Positions 1 to 7,820 of a stretch of DNA of 16,266 bases are shown here, one piece after another. Each line of letters opens with the position of its first letter. The first letter of the stretch is position 1. The stretch covers positions 1-16,266 of the forward strand of contig PITI01000232.1 in assembly GCA_004325065.1 (NCBI GenBank). The letters are read 5' to 3'. The notes below the pieces were generated by a model. That model was given only the letters and a program-made list of their open reading frames with translations. It had not been told where the DNA came from and ran no database searches. A program made the translations under genes and the position numbers. This DNA is from Hamiltosporidium magnivora (lineage: Eukaryota > Microsporidia > Dubosqiidae).

Positions 1-345
1 ACCCATGTAAGTCTCTGAAATATATCTTAGCTAGAAGTTTATTAGGTTCGGAAAGTGTAGAGTAAGTGAGAATGATACATAGTCTTGGGGGAGCCCAGGG
101 GGGCTTCGGCCTTCGATCACACTCCATGCAACGGACATTAACGAACTCCGGGCAACTGCCTCGCCTATTAATTAGGTTTTACACACCTGGTCGATGAAAG
201 GCTTTAGGATGTAGATATCGCAGGGGGTACTGATAGAGTGTTAGGGTAATTTATGTTAAACCTAGAACTGCGTTAATGTCGTGAAAACAATATAACACCT
301 GCCACTGTTCTAAAAAGATGTAATATTTTTAAGTAAAATTTCATT
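1..345 (+). repeat. Dispersed GC-richer repeat, copy A (cut by left edge)
   Basis: This block is visibly richer in G and C than the AT-rich DNA around it. Its reverse complement recurs at about 6376-6731, so the two copies form a large inverted pair. Aligned stretches are about 93% identical over the best 147 bases, and most differences are transitions. Homology in copy A fades near 345, just before a LINE-like coding fragment. The window starts inside the repeat, so its outer end is unseen. I see no rRNA or tRNA in it and cannot assign a class; a transposon terminal or untranslated region is a guess. Confidence 0.85.
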
Positions 346-420
346 AGAGGAACCGCGATAAACATAAATGAAGAGTCGGAATTGGAAGAAGAAACAACTG
401 TGGTAAAAAAAGATAAAAGA
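339..420 (+). mobile_element. LINE-like coding fragment next to repeat A
   Basis: The frame reads NINEESELEEETTVVKK from 361 and soon ends in AT-rich sequence. The segment at 2311-2370 reads NINEKLDLEEKTIAVKK, clearly the same peptide, and the DNA match begins about 16 bases further upstream (a TTTCA...GAGGAAC stretch in both). Because the second copy follows a recognisable LINE relic, I infer this is a terminal piece of the same element family, either its N-terminus or a C-terminal extension. It is far too short to be a functional gene. Confidence 0.55.
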
Positions 421-762
421 ATATGCATAAAAATTGTAAAAAAATTTTAACCCAGAATTTTATTAAATAAAATATTTCATTTTATTTCATCAAAGAATAG
501 ATGGTAGTAAAATGGTAGATGAAAATATATAAAAGGGAGAAAAATATTTTAACCCGTAAATTAATTAAAAAAAATATTTTATTAAACTCTTGAAACGGCA
601 AATCTATCCTCAAATTTCAATCAAATAATTTTTTATCAATCCGAATTCTATTTGTATTTTATTTATTAGTAATAATTTACAGACAAATCAACACAAAGAG
701 ATAAATAAATACTTTTTTTATTGGTTATCTAATAAATATATAAAACTCCGAACGTATAACCT
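421..762. other. AT-rich spacer, no gene seen
   Basis: The spacer is mostly A/T with no long reading frame on either strand. A TATATAAAA-like stretch at about 737-745 lies some 20-25 bases before the ATG at 763 and could be a promoter element for that ORF. There is no CCC run before that ATG, unlike the other genes in this window. Confidence 0.4.
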
Positions 763-1098
763 ATGCAAGATCAAGATTGTAGAATCTGTACAAGGAACGA
801 ATTCGTTTTGGGTCCACAAACTTCAAATAATTTGGATTTATTATGTAATAAGTGTAGAGAACATAATAAAAAACTTTTTAAAAAAGAAAATTTTATTAAA
901 AGATATTTTTATCTGTACAAAGTTACATTGGGAATTTCAATAATGAATACCATAGAAGCATGGATAACTCATATTATTTTTCTATTAATGTTATATTCTT
1001 GTATTGTGCAAGGATATAGGTTTATACAGAGTATATTGTATGGAGCTATTGATCATTATAAGTCTGCACATTATCTCATTAAAAAATATTTCATATAA
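763..1098 (+). CDS. Hypothetical small membrane protein with two CxxC pairs
   Basis: I do not recognise this 111-residue protein. It begins at an ATG and ends at TAA. The N-terminal part has two cysteine pairs, C6-x2-C9 and C28-x2-C31, separated by 18 residues, which is a plausible zinc-binding arrangement. Residues about 66-85 (W67 to about G84) form one hydrophobic segment, suggesting a single-pass membrane protein with a short basic tail. A stop-free run of this length is unlikely by chance at this AT content, which favours a real or recently real gene. Against it: there is no CCC run before the start and it sits between repeat-derived sequences, so it may be part of a decayed element. No function is inferred. 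Confidence 0.45.
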   Translation: MQDQDCRICTRNEFVLGPQTSNNLDLLCNKCREHNKKLFKKENFIKRYFYLYKVTLGISIMNTIEAWITHIIFLLMLYSCIVQGYRFIQSILYGAIDHYKSAHYLIKKYFI

Positions 1099-1179
1099 GT
1101 ATTTCCTATAAAGTTTTAATCTTTTTTACAATAAAATTTTTGAATAAAAAATATTTTTTATATAATAACCCTAGAATAA

Positions 1180-2160
1180 ACTTAAAGCCGTTTACACTTT
1201 CTGGATTACAGAGCGAACATTGCTTATTCAACTCTGGATTTCCGGAAAAAAGTAAAGAAGTATTGACTAAACGAGCAGCAATCCTAAAGGTGGAAAGTAC
1301 CAATAGAACCCACCATCTGAAATAGAAAGCTTCTTAAAAGTGAAATATATGTTGGAAGAAGAGGTCACTGAGAAGAATTTAGTAGATGCTCAACTTGCAA
1401 AATTATAAGACGAAAACTTCATTCAAAGTTATATAATATAAGAAAAATTTGGCTTGTGTTTAGTCACTCTACTAGATGGGTAAAGAAGAAAAGTGTTAGA
1501 CCACTGATGAAGCGGTCGGCTGCTATATTTAGATAGAAATGTATTCTGAGGAGGAAAAAGTATTTACCAACACCGTAATGAATCCGTTAAAACTGTAGAT
1601 ATCCTAGCAACTCGATGTGAGAAAATGCTAGGCCATGGCTACACCAGACGGCGTAAGGAAGTGGTAAGATGCCAGCACCCTCTCTTTCTAAACAAATAAA
1701 GATATAAGTCTTCAAACCGAATGGGAAGCCATCAGTTCAATAAATTTTTAACAACAAGTATACGGAGATAAGACTGAACACCGGGATAAGAACTGCTGTC
1801 AAGATTCGGAATTACAGACCCGATATATTTATTTTAGATAAAAGAAAAAATATTATGATATTCATTGAAGTAGGAATTACATTCCAAAATTCACTTCAAA
1901 TAGTGTAAACTGCCTAACTTATGAAGTATGATCTGCTAACTAATGAGTTAGGTCTTATTTATATGTGTAGTGTTTATTTAATCCCGTATGTGACATGCTG
2001 GGAGGATATTGTGACAAAATACCATAAGTCACACCTCAAAAGACAGCAAATCTCTCATAATGCAAAATATACATTCCTTCATAGTACTTAAGCAGACGGT
2101 CGAAACAATTTAGTTTGATCAAAGAAAGAATTTATTCTGGTCAAAATCAAGCTGAGAAAG
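1180..2160 (+). mobile_element. Decayed LINE (non-LTR retrotransposon), C-terminal zinc finger and restriction-like endonuclease part
   Basis: Read across frames, this is the C-terminal half of a LINE polyprotein. In order: KRAAILKVEST (ending at a stop at 1323); after a frame change, ESFLKVKYMLEEEVTEKN from 1325; then a remnant of the DRNVF region. ATRCEKMLGHGYTRR marks the zinc-finger end, continuing into KEVVRC from 1625 and a TAA at 1697. Another frame change near 1750 gives NNKYTEIRLNTGIRT and RPDIFILDKRKN from 1816, with a downstream IEVGIT (Glu at 1867). KYDLLTNELGLIYMCSV follows, and finally QNIHSFIVLKQTVETI from 2063. The RPD...D...E spacing fits the PD-(D/E)xK endonuclease of R2/CRE-type LINEs. 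Most zinc ligands are lost and I count at least four frame changes and several stops, so it is a dead copy. The reverse transcriptase core is not present upstream. Family assignment rests on remembered sequence patterns. Confidence 0.85.
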
Positions 2161-2280
2161 TGCATCAAGGGGTGTTGGAAATAGAGCCGAAATCCAAGAA
2201 GAACAACATTATCTTTAAAACAAGCCACTAACGATGAAGATTTTGTTAAGCATTTACGAAAAGGAACTAATATTCCTTGA

Positions 2281-2536
2281 TTTCAGAAGGAGGAACTACA
2301 TTAAAGAACACTATGCTAAACATAAATGAAAAGTTGGATTTAGAAGAAAAGACGATTGCAGTAAAAAAAGGTAGAAGCAAACGCAGTAAACTAGAAAAAT
2401 GGATTCAACCGTGAAATTATGGAAAAAATAAAGAAAAGTGAAAAGTATAAGAACAATAAAAGTATTTCGTCGTGATGAAAAAGACAAATGATGCAAGAAA
2501 TCAATGTCTGGATTTTCGCTAAGTGCAAGATTATAA
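2281..2536 (+). mobile_element. Second LINE-associated coding fragment
   Basis: This segment follows the endonuclease relic after about 120 unassigned bases. It reads NINEKLDLEEKTIAVKK and then a basic stretch, RSKRSKLEKW. A frame change leads to RRDEKDK and FSLSARL, ending at TAA 2534-2536. The first part matches the fragment at 361-420. It may be the basic C-terminal tail of the same LINE or the N-terminus of a neighbouring copy; the window cannot decide. Internal stops show it is not functional. Several open frames on the other strand here are shadows of this decayed frame. Confidence 0.5.
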
Positions 2537-2900
2537 AATTTTTTCTTATCTTTACAAATCCTTTAAGAATTAGAAGGCTACTAAATGGCAAGACTTTTTC
2601 TAGAAATCTGTTTTGTAATTTTCATGTAACTAGAATAGAAAAATTGGCTGAAGTTGTTAGTAATTGTCGTAATTTTTCGTCCGGCTTATATATAGGGAAA
2701 TATCTTTTAAAAATTTCTATTTATTTACAAAGAAGGGAAATCATTAAAATAGGGATTTAGCAAAAAAAAATGCATATTATTATCAATCAAAATGCTTTCT
2801 GGATATTTTAGAATGATTTTTTTTGAAGTATAAAATTTAAATACTTAAATGAAATAAAGTCAAAGAACAAATGATTTTTTTTTAAAAAAATCGTTTTTAA

Positions 2901-2915
2901 ATCACCTCAGGTGAT
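2901..2915. repeat. Short perfect inverted repeat
   Basis: ATCACCT and AGGTGAT are separated by one base, giving 7-bp arms. Just upstream, 2870-2899 is a second imperfect palindrome of A/T runs. It could be the end of a small transposon relic or chance; no function is shown. Confidence 0.35.
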
Positions 2916-3009
2916 CATTTTTGTTACTATCTTCTCATTGAAAATTTCTATAATAGTAAAAACGTTTTATATGACATTTTTTCGTTAAACCACAATTTGA
3001 TTTTTTTAT

Positions 3010-3270
3010 AGTTCGTTTGGGTATTTCCTACTTTTGAAAAACCTTTATTTGCTCTAATTCTATTTTTCTTCACAATTACTTTGCTTTGGCATAAAAAGTT
3101 AAACCACATATTTGCCCAAATGATTGCTATAGATGCAAACTATCCTTCATTTATTGGTTTTCGAAATTGTTTCTTTCTTTTTCTTTAAAAAAATCTTTGT
3201 ATAAATCAAGTAAGAAAAATAAATAAAAGAGGTGAAAAGAAGAATAGAAAGAGAAGATTAGCAGAAATAA
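3010..3270 (+). repeat. Dispersed repeat of unknown class, copy 1
   Basis: This stretch matches 12930-13240 in the same orientation. The best core is 3107-3135 against 13076-13104, identical at 28 of 29 bases (CATATTTGC, one variable base, then CAAATGATTGCTATAGATG). Around it are collinear weaker matches: a shared AAAAACCTTT stretch upstream, and a run of AATAGAAAGAG and TTAGCAG or TTAAGCAG downstream. On the minus strand both copies read SIAII followed by TGG here (TGA in copy 2), ANM; on the plus strand both read FAQMIAID. Either may be the decayed coding frame. No family recognised. Confidence 0.65.
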
Positions 3271-4739
3271 AACTTTATACTATGCATCTTTACTGTTGTA
3301 AATGAGCATAATGAAGCTATATAATTGGTTCAAATATAACCCAGTTACTTCATGAGATTATCTACATCGAATTATCCAACATTGATGAGATATAATAATC
3401 AATGATAAGTTATAGTTTTGGTCACGTATAAATATAAATATACGTAAGTTTTAAATTTACATGTTTTTTCATAATAGTTTTTTTATTTACTTTGAAAAAA
3501 ACTAGTGGTAGGGCATACAAACCCAACCGTCAGTATAAGAGTTGTAGTTTCTGCAAATATTATCATGGTTAATAGGCCAGAATTTACATCTGAAAACCTA
3601 ATTCAGTTCTCGGTCAATTTAATATTTACCTTTCAAAAAATAAAAGTTTGCAGTAAGCTGAGAACATAAACAATCAAAATAAAGATGTCTATGGAAAGCC
3701 TTCATTTAGCCAATCCCAAATTCACTGGTGTATTGATTTTTTTTTCATATGAAAACGAAAAGTCATACAAAAATATTAAGATTATATATATCAGTATTAA
3801 AACTTCAACTTTTCTTATACCGATCAATTAGTTAATTATCAGAATTATAGTTTAGTCATTAATTCGAAAGTAAAATATTTTTGAATTTATTTTATTTTAT
3901 TTATCTAGTGGATATTTCCATATTACATTGTTCGGTTAAACATGAAACGATTAGAGATAAAAAAATTCATGATAAGAAATCAAAATTGGATATGCTTAAT
4001 TAATATCAAATTATATTTCTAGGAATTATAAATACTACCTAAGAAAAAAAAAATATAATCGCTTCAATTGCTACGAAAAGTTTATTTTCCTATAAATAAT
4101 CAATTTTCCCTACAAACGTTTTTATAAAGTTCTATGAAAAAGAACCGTAAGTCTCTTTCATAATAAGACATCTTTGTGTTTTTGGAATCAACCCTATTTT
4201 TTGATCAGTTAAACATTATAGAATTTCCCAGAATGTTTAATACTCAAAGAATGTTTCTGCAAGAATATAAAATATTTTATAAACAAATCAAATCACAAAA
4301 AAAAATAAAAAACAATTCTACATAAAAAAATTCCTTAAATAAATTAAAATTCTTCATAATTCCTATCAACCACTTACCTTGAAAAACTTTGTTAAAATAT
4401 TAAAGTCTTTTAAATGTATTTCTAAACGTGTAATTTACACCTACCTGTTATCAATAGAACATTCAAAAAAATAGAAATTAACAGTAATTTTTTTGAGCAA
4501 AATTCTAAAACCAATGCTTTTTTATCAATTGTCATTTTTTTTATTTACGTTTTCAATTTTTTTCTATGTTTCTTTTTCTAATTTTATCTTCTAAAAATAT
4601 TTTTATGTAAATAAAAAGCATTTAAACGCTGCTAAATTTATCTTGCTTTGCTACAATTTTAAGTTTTTTCCTGTTAGTGTTTCATAGTAAATTTTATTGT
4701 AATTATTCTTTTGAATAAAATTTTACACATATTTTAACA

Positions 4740-4877
4740 CATTCCTTAACATTAAACCTTACCTCTAATTATCCTTGATCTTATCATCCATACCCCTCCT
4801 CATATCCTCCTTCTTCTTATTTCCTTTAGTTTAATTTTTTTTTCTTTGTTAAAACAAATACCTTTAAAATAACCCTT
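4740..4877 (+). promoter_or_regulatory. C/T-rich upstream tract and CCC start signal of RPN3
   Basis: From about 4740 to 4830 the sense strand is an unusual pyrimidine tract with many CC and CCC runs, unlike the A/T sequence before it. At 4873-4875 a CCC lies two bases before the ATG at 4878, preceded by a TTTAAAA stretch. Start-proximal CCC motifs are established for microsporidian genes; applying that here is inference. Confidence 0.6.
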
Positions 4878-6191
4878 ATGAAAGACACAGAAATGTTCAC
4901 AACAATACTCCATCTTACACCTAAAGATCCATTAAAAGCAACCACACTTCTTCGTAGCCACCTAAACACACTAACACCAACATCTGAGCCTACTACACCA
5001 TCAGCCGAAATATTTTTTCATGCTGTTCAACTAACAAATCTAATCAAACAAAAAAAATACGACACTGTTTTAGAAATAAGCATTACACTTATAAAAAAGC
5101 ATTTTCATATTTCCAACATATTCCAAAATAACTACGACTACATAACACTTATTGATCAGATGTATTCATCTCCGTGTCTGCGACACTTCGATTTTCCACT
5201 TTCCATAATTCTTTTGTGTTTTTATAATTCTTTTAAAAAAATTCATTCCACAAAAAATTCTCAAATATTTTTTATTCTTTTAAATTTAAATAAAGAAATA
5301 CAAAATACAGAAAGTGTAGGAATTTTAACTGTTGTTGTTTTAGACATTCTTATTAAGAACCACCTATACTCACAAGCACTTCTCCTCATAAACAAATGTA
5401 ATTACACATTAAGAGGAGCATGTCAACTGAGTGGAAGTAAAACCATCGTTGATAGTTTTAGCTTAGGTGATAATATAGAGTTTGGTGTCTTGCAAGAAGA
5501 TAAAGATTCCAAAACCGAAAATTTACAAGAAAATATCAAGGATTCTAAATTAGGTAATAAAAATCAGCACAAAACACAAAATACAAGTCAAAGTACTTTT
5601 ATTTCTACTAACTTGTTACATCTTTTCTTCTATTATAAAGGACTGGCTTGTTTGTATCTCGGTGACTACAAATTATCAATTCAGTCCTTTCATTCTTCAT
5701 TTATGCTTTCAAAAAATATAAATTTTAAAAAATTTCTAGAAAAATACACAATAATAGCCAATTTATTGATTTCTAACATTTCTTATTTAAAAAAAGTGAA
5801 ATGGACAAAAGAATTAAAAAGTTATTACAAATTATATGTGTGTTTAAAAGATGGATGTTCGGTAAGGTTTGCACATATTTTGAAGGGGTGTGAATATGAA
5901 TTTAAAAAAGATAAAGTTTTATTGCTAATAAGAAGAATGTGGGTTAGAATATTAATGGAAGGGCTTAGAAAAATAGGAATGGTTTATGAAAGGATAGGGT
6001 TAAGTGATGTAGGGGTTAAGTTAAATATTGAGAGAGAAGATGTAGAGTTTATTGTTATGAAAGGTGTTAAGGCCAAGGTTCTTGAAGGGTGGATTGAAGG
6101 GGATGTTTTGTGTGTGGGTGGTGGGTTTAGAGAAAGGGGTGGGTATAAAATAAGAGAGGCTTTGGATGTAGGAGATGTAGTTATTGATTAG
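4878..6191 (+). CDS. RPN3: 26S proteasome regulatory subunit Rpn3 (PSMD3 family)
   Basis: Rpn3 is a PCI-domain subunit of the 19S lid of the 26S proteasome. It is structural, packing with other lid subunits in the cytosol and nucleus. This 437-residue protein has helical-repeat-like sequence to about residue 195 and a polar low-complexity insertion at about 200-240. A TPR/PCI entry follows from about 247 (LLHLFFYYKGLACLYLGDYK). The diagnostic C-terminal winged-helix part lies at about 340-413: LIRRMWVRIL, LRKIGMVYERIGLSDVG, then EDVEFIVMKGVKAKVLEG. These line up with the conserved Rpn3 stretch of R-x-N-V-I-K-x-G-R, Y-x-x-I-S-L-x-D-I-A and D-A-E-F-I-V-x-K-A-I. It is shorter than yeast or human Rpn3 (about 520-530), mostly missing the charged tail. 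The paralogue CSN3 is less likely: the winged-helix residues fit Rpn3 better, and microsporidia are thought to lack the signalosome. No intron is seen. The start is supported by CCC at 4873. G/C skew flips within the gene. Confidence 0.85.
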   Translation: MKDTEMFTTILHLTPKDPLKATTLLRSHLNTLTPTSEPTTPSAEIFFHAVQLTNLIKQKKYDTVLEISITLIKKHFHISNIFQNNYDYITLIDQMYSSPCLRHFDFPLSIILLCFYNSFKKIHSTKNSQIFFILLNLNKEIQNTESVGILTVVVLDILIKNHLYSQALLLINKCNYTLRGACQLSGSKTIVDSFSLGDNIEFGVLQEDKDSKTENLQENIKDSKLGNKNQHKTQNTSQSTFISTNLLHLFFYYKGLACLYLGDYKLSIQSFHSSFMLSKNINFKKFLEKYTIIANLLISNISYLKKVKWTKELKSYYKLYVCLKDGCSVRFAHILKGCEYEFKKDKVLLLIRRMWVRILMEGLRKIGMVYERIGLSDVGVKLNIEREDVEFIVMKGVKAKVLEGWIEGDVLCVGGGFRERGGYKIREALDVGDVVID

Positions 6192-6345
6192 TAAGATAGG
6201 TGTTAATGATAAAGGGGGGGGGTAATAAATAAGAGTAGATTAAGAGGGGGTTAGTAATACTAGTAGTAATTATAAGGGTGTTAGTAATAAGGAATATAAA
6301 TAAAAGTAGTATGTAAGAGAGATGTTAGTGATTGTAATAAAGATA
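6192..6345 (+). promoter_or_regulatory. G-rich 3' flank of RPN3 with repeated GTTAGTAAT motif
   Basis: Directly after the stop the sense strand is rich in G and nearly without C. It has a 9-G run at 6214-6222, an AATAAA at 6224-6229 that could be a polyadenylation signal, and four related motifs: GGTGTTAATGAT at 6199, GGGGGTTAGTAAT at 6246, GGGTGTTAGTAAT at 6276 and GATGTTAGTGAT at 6321. The third is the reverse complement of ATTACTAACACCC found upstream of the glutaredoxin-like gene. A role in transcript ending is inference. Confidence 0.45.
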
Positions 6346-6375
6346 TTGTTGGTTCTTATTTCATTTTTTTTCTTT

Positions 6376-6731
6376 CCACGTAAAAGACTTTATCTAAAAG
6401 TATCACATCTTTTTAAAACAGTGGCAAGTATTATATTTGTTTTCATGACATTAACGCAGTTCTAGGTTTAACATAAATAATTGCTACCCCAACACTTCAT
6501 CAGTACCCCCTGCGATGCCAAGTCCCAAAGCCTTTCATCTACCAGGTGTGTAGAACCTAATTACTAGGCGAGGCAGTTGCCCGGTGTTCGTTAATGTCCG
6601 TTGCATGGAGTGTGATCGAAGGCCGAAGCCCCCCTGGGTTCCTCCAAGACTATGCAGCATTCCCACTTACTCTACACTTTCTGAACCCAATAAACCTCTA
6701 GCTAAGATATATTTCAGAGATTTACATGGGG
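6376..6731 (-). repeat. Dispersed GC-richer repeat, copy B (inverted relative to copy A)
   Basis: The reverse complement of this stretch matches 1-345. A 49-codon frame on the plus strand here (about 6587-6731, including CMECDRRPKPPW and STLSEPNK) is also open in copy A. Differences between copies include both silent and amino-acid-changing ones, so coding is not demonstrated. A longer 65-codon frame continuing to 6781 starts only at GTG and is probably not a gene. The GC-richer character continues past the part visible in copy A. Confidence 0.85.
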
Positions 6732-7080
6732 TCCACCTAGACAGTGCAATGTCATACCAACAGGTATTATCTGCTACTTAGCTCTCCCGGCTTTTAATGG
6801 TTTTTTGTTTCGTATCTCCCAGGCGCTAAGTCTTCTAACCCGAGTGAGCAAGGCTAGGTTTCCATGCTTTTACATGGCAATTACCTGCTAGTTCAGCTGC
6901 GGTCTGCAATCTGGTTAGTAAAAAACTACAAAAAAATCGTAGAAAAAGATTTACCCTTTCGTCGATATTCTCCTCTTTAAACATAATCCCATGGAACAAT
7001 CGGAACTTTAGTGTCCTTTTATGCCTACCAAAAATCCAATCAATGATCTTCACACCAGTTTTATACATTCATTGCCAAGC
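6732..7080 (-). other. Continuation of GC-richer element beyond repeat B
   Basis: This block keeps a higher G/C content than its surroundings until about 7080, suggesting the element whose copy B lies at 6376-6731 extends here and would extend beyond the left edge of the window for copy A. On the minus strand an ATG-initiated 77-codon frame (7068 down to 6835) reads VKIIDWIFGRHKRTLKFRLF near its start. It looks more protein-like than random AT-rich frames but matches no family I recognise. It could be a fragment of a transposon gene. Confidence 0.4.
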
Positions 7081-7207
7081 AGAAAGTTTTTTATGTGGTT
7101 ATCCTCCCTCCACTACTTGTTTTATTATTACTATTTTTAATTGTGTTCGTAGTGAAATATCCTAATTTAATAACACCATTTAGACATTATTATCTTATAA
7201 TACTATA

Positions 7208-7369
7208 TAACACCCTTTAAATATCAGTAGATTTATAAGCATTACTAACACACTTTAAATATTTTTAAATTTATAAATTACTAAAACCCTTTAAATATCT
7301 TTAAATTTATAATTACTAACACCCTTTAAATATTCGTAAATTTATAAGCATAGCTAACACCCATTATTA
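7208..7369 (+). repeat. Tandem repeat, about 35-38 bp unit, four and a half copies
   Basis: Copies lie at 7208-7245, 7246-7281, 7282-7316 and 7317-7354, with a partial fifth from 7355. Each begins TAACACCC (or TAACACAC, TAAAACCC), continues TTTAAATAT and ATTTATAA, and ends in ATTAC or ATAGC. Units differ by a few substitutions and 1-3 base length changes. The array sits 100-250 bases before the glutaredoxin-like start and supplies the C-rich upstream character seen before other genes here. Confidence 0.85.
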
Positions 7370-7441
7370 TAACACCCCCTAATACACCTACCTTACCTAA
7401 AACAACACCCCTTATTTCTCTTACATTTTAAGAAATAAAAC

Positions 7442-7455
7442 TATAAAAAAAACCC
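7442..7455 (+). promoter_or_regulatory. TATA-like box and CCC start signal of glutaredoxin-like gene
   Basis: TATAAAAAA at 7442-7450 is followed by CCC at 7453-7455, which abuts the ATG at 7456. The arrangement mirrors those before RPN3, PIG-U and the secreted protein at 15905. It favours the first ATG over a second one at 7474. Confidence 0.6.
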
Positions 7456-7791
7456 ATGAAAATTCAAAATAAAATGGAAAACAGAGAAGTAGAAATACAA
7501 GAAAATGAAAAATTAGAAAAGGAATTGGAAGAAAAATTACAAGAAAATGAAAACATAATGTTAGGCAAAGAAATTTGTCCATTTACAACAGCAGCACAAG
7601 ATCTTCTTAAGCAAAGAGAAATTTCATATAAATATTATCCTAAAGAGTCAAATCCCTTACTTACACAAGCTATAAGCTCATTACACGGTGGTAAAACCTT
7701 TCCACAGGTTTTTCTTAAAAAGAAATATATTGGAGGTCTTAATGAGATGCAAATATATTTTAATGCAGATTGTAATAATCGTGAAGAATAA
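7456..7791 (+). CDS. Glutaredoxin-like thioredoxin-fold protein with CPFT active site
   Basis: Glutaredoxins are small thioredoxin-fold proteins that use glutathione to reduce disulfides or glutathionylated proteins, or bind iron-sulfur clusters. The 111-residue protein has a charged, probably coiled-coil N-terminal extension (residues 1-34, Glu/Lys-rich). The fold follows: strand ending at C41-P42-F43-T44, helix, the TFPQVF cis-proline motif (81-86, P83), and IGG at 92-94, the usual glutathione-binding glycine pair. The active site keeps only the first cysteine; typical sites are CPYC (dithiol) or CGFS (monothiol), so CPFT suggests monothiol chemistry. One further Cys is at 106 near the C-terminus. 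The start at 7456 is chosen because CCC abuts it. An AATAAA overlaps the stop codon (7787-7792). It stands alone, with no operon-like partner. Confidence 0.8.
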   Translation: MKIQNKMENREVEIQENEKLEKELEEKLQENENIMLGKEICPFTTAAQDLLKQREISYKYYPKESNPLLTQAISSLHGGKTFPQVFLKKKYIGGLNEMQIYFNADCNNREE

Positions 7792-7820
7792 ATAAAGGAG
7801 GTTTATACTAGTTTTAGTTG

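Larger units (their letters stand above)
2761..4739. other. Long AT-rich intergenic region without a gene
   Basis: Nearly 2 kb of A/T-dominated sequence with frequent stops in all frames. It contains a dispersed repeat copy at about 3010-3270 and a small palindrome at 2901-2915, both listed separately. I see no tRNA, no long reading frame and no ATG preceded by a CCC run. Confidence 0.6.

Noticed and set aside
1..290. Ribosomal RNA or other known structured RNA in the GC-richer repeat
   Set aside because: No stretch matches conserved rRNA signatures I know, and its inverted, diverged second copy fits a dispersed repeat better.
1106..1303. Minus-strand 65-codon frame
   Set aside because: It is antisense to the start of the LINE relic, where the plus strand carries the recognisable peptide.
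2311..2591. Two minus-strand frames of 61 and 66 codons
   Set aside because: They are antisense shadows of the decayed LINE-like fragment and are Phe/Leu/Ser-rich as expected from A-rich sense sequence.
2488..2760. ATG-started 90-codon plus-strand frame
   Set aside because: It overlaps the end of the LINE-like fragment in another phase, has no CCC run and no recognisable domain; chance can explain it at this AT content.
4878..6191. Assignment to COP9 signalosome subunit CSN3 rather than Rpn3
   Set aside because: The C-terminal winged-helix residues fit Rpn3 better, and microsporidia are thought to lack the signalosome.
7208..7360. CRISPR-like array
   Set aside because: The units are contiguous degenerate tandem repeats with no unique spacers, and the genome is eukaryotic.
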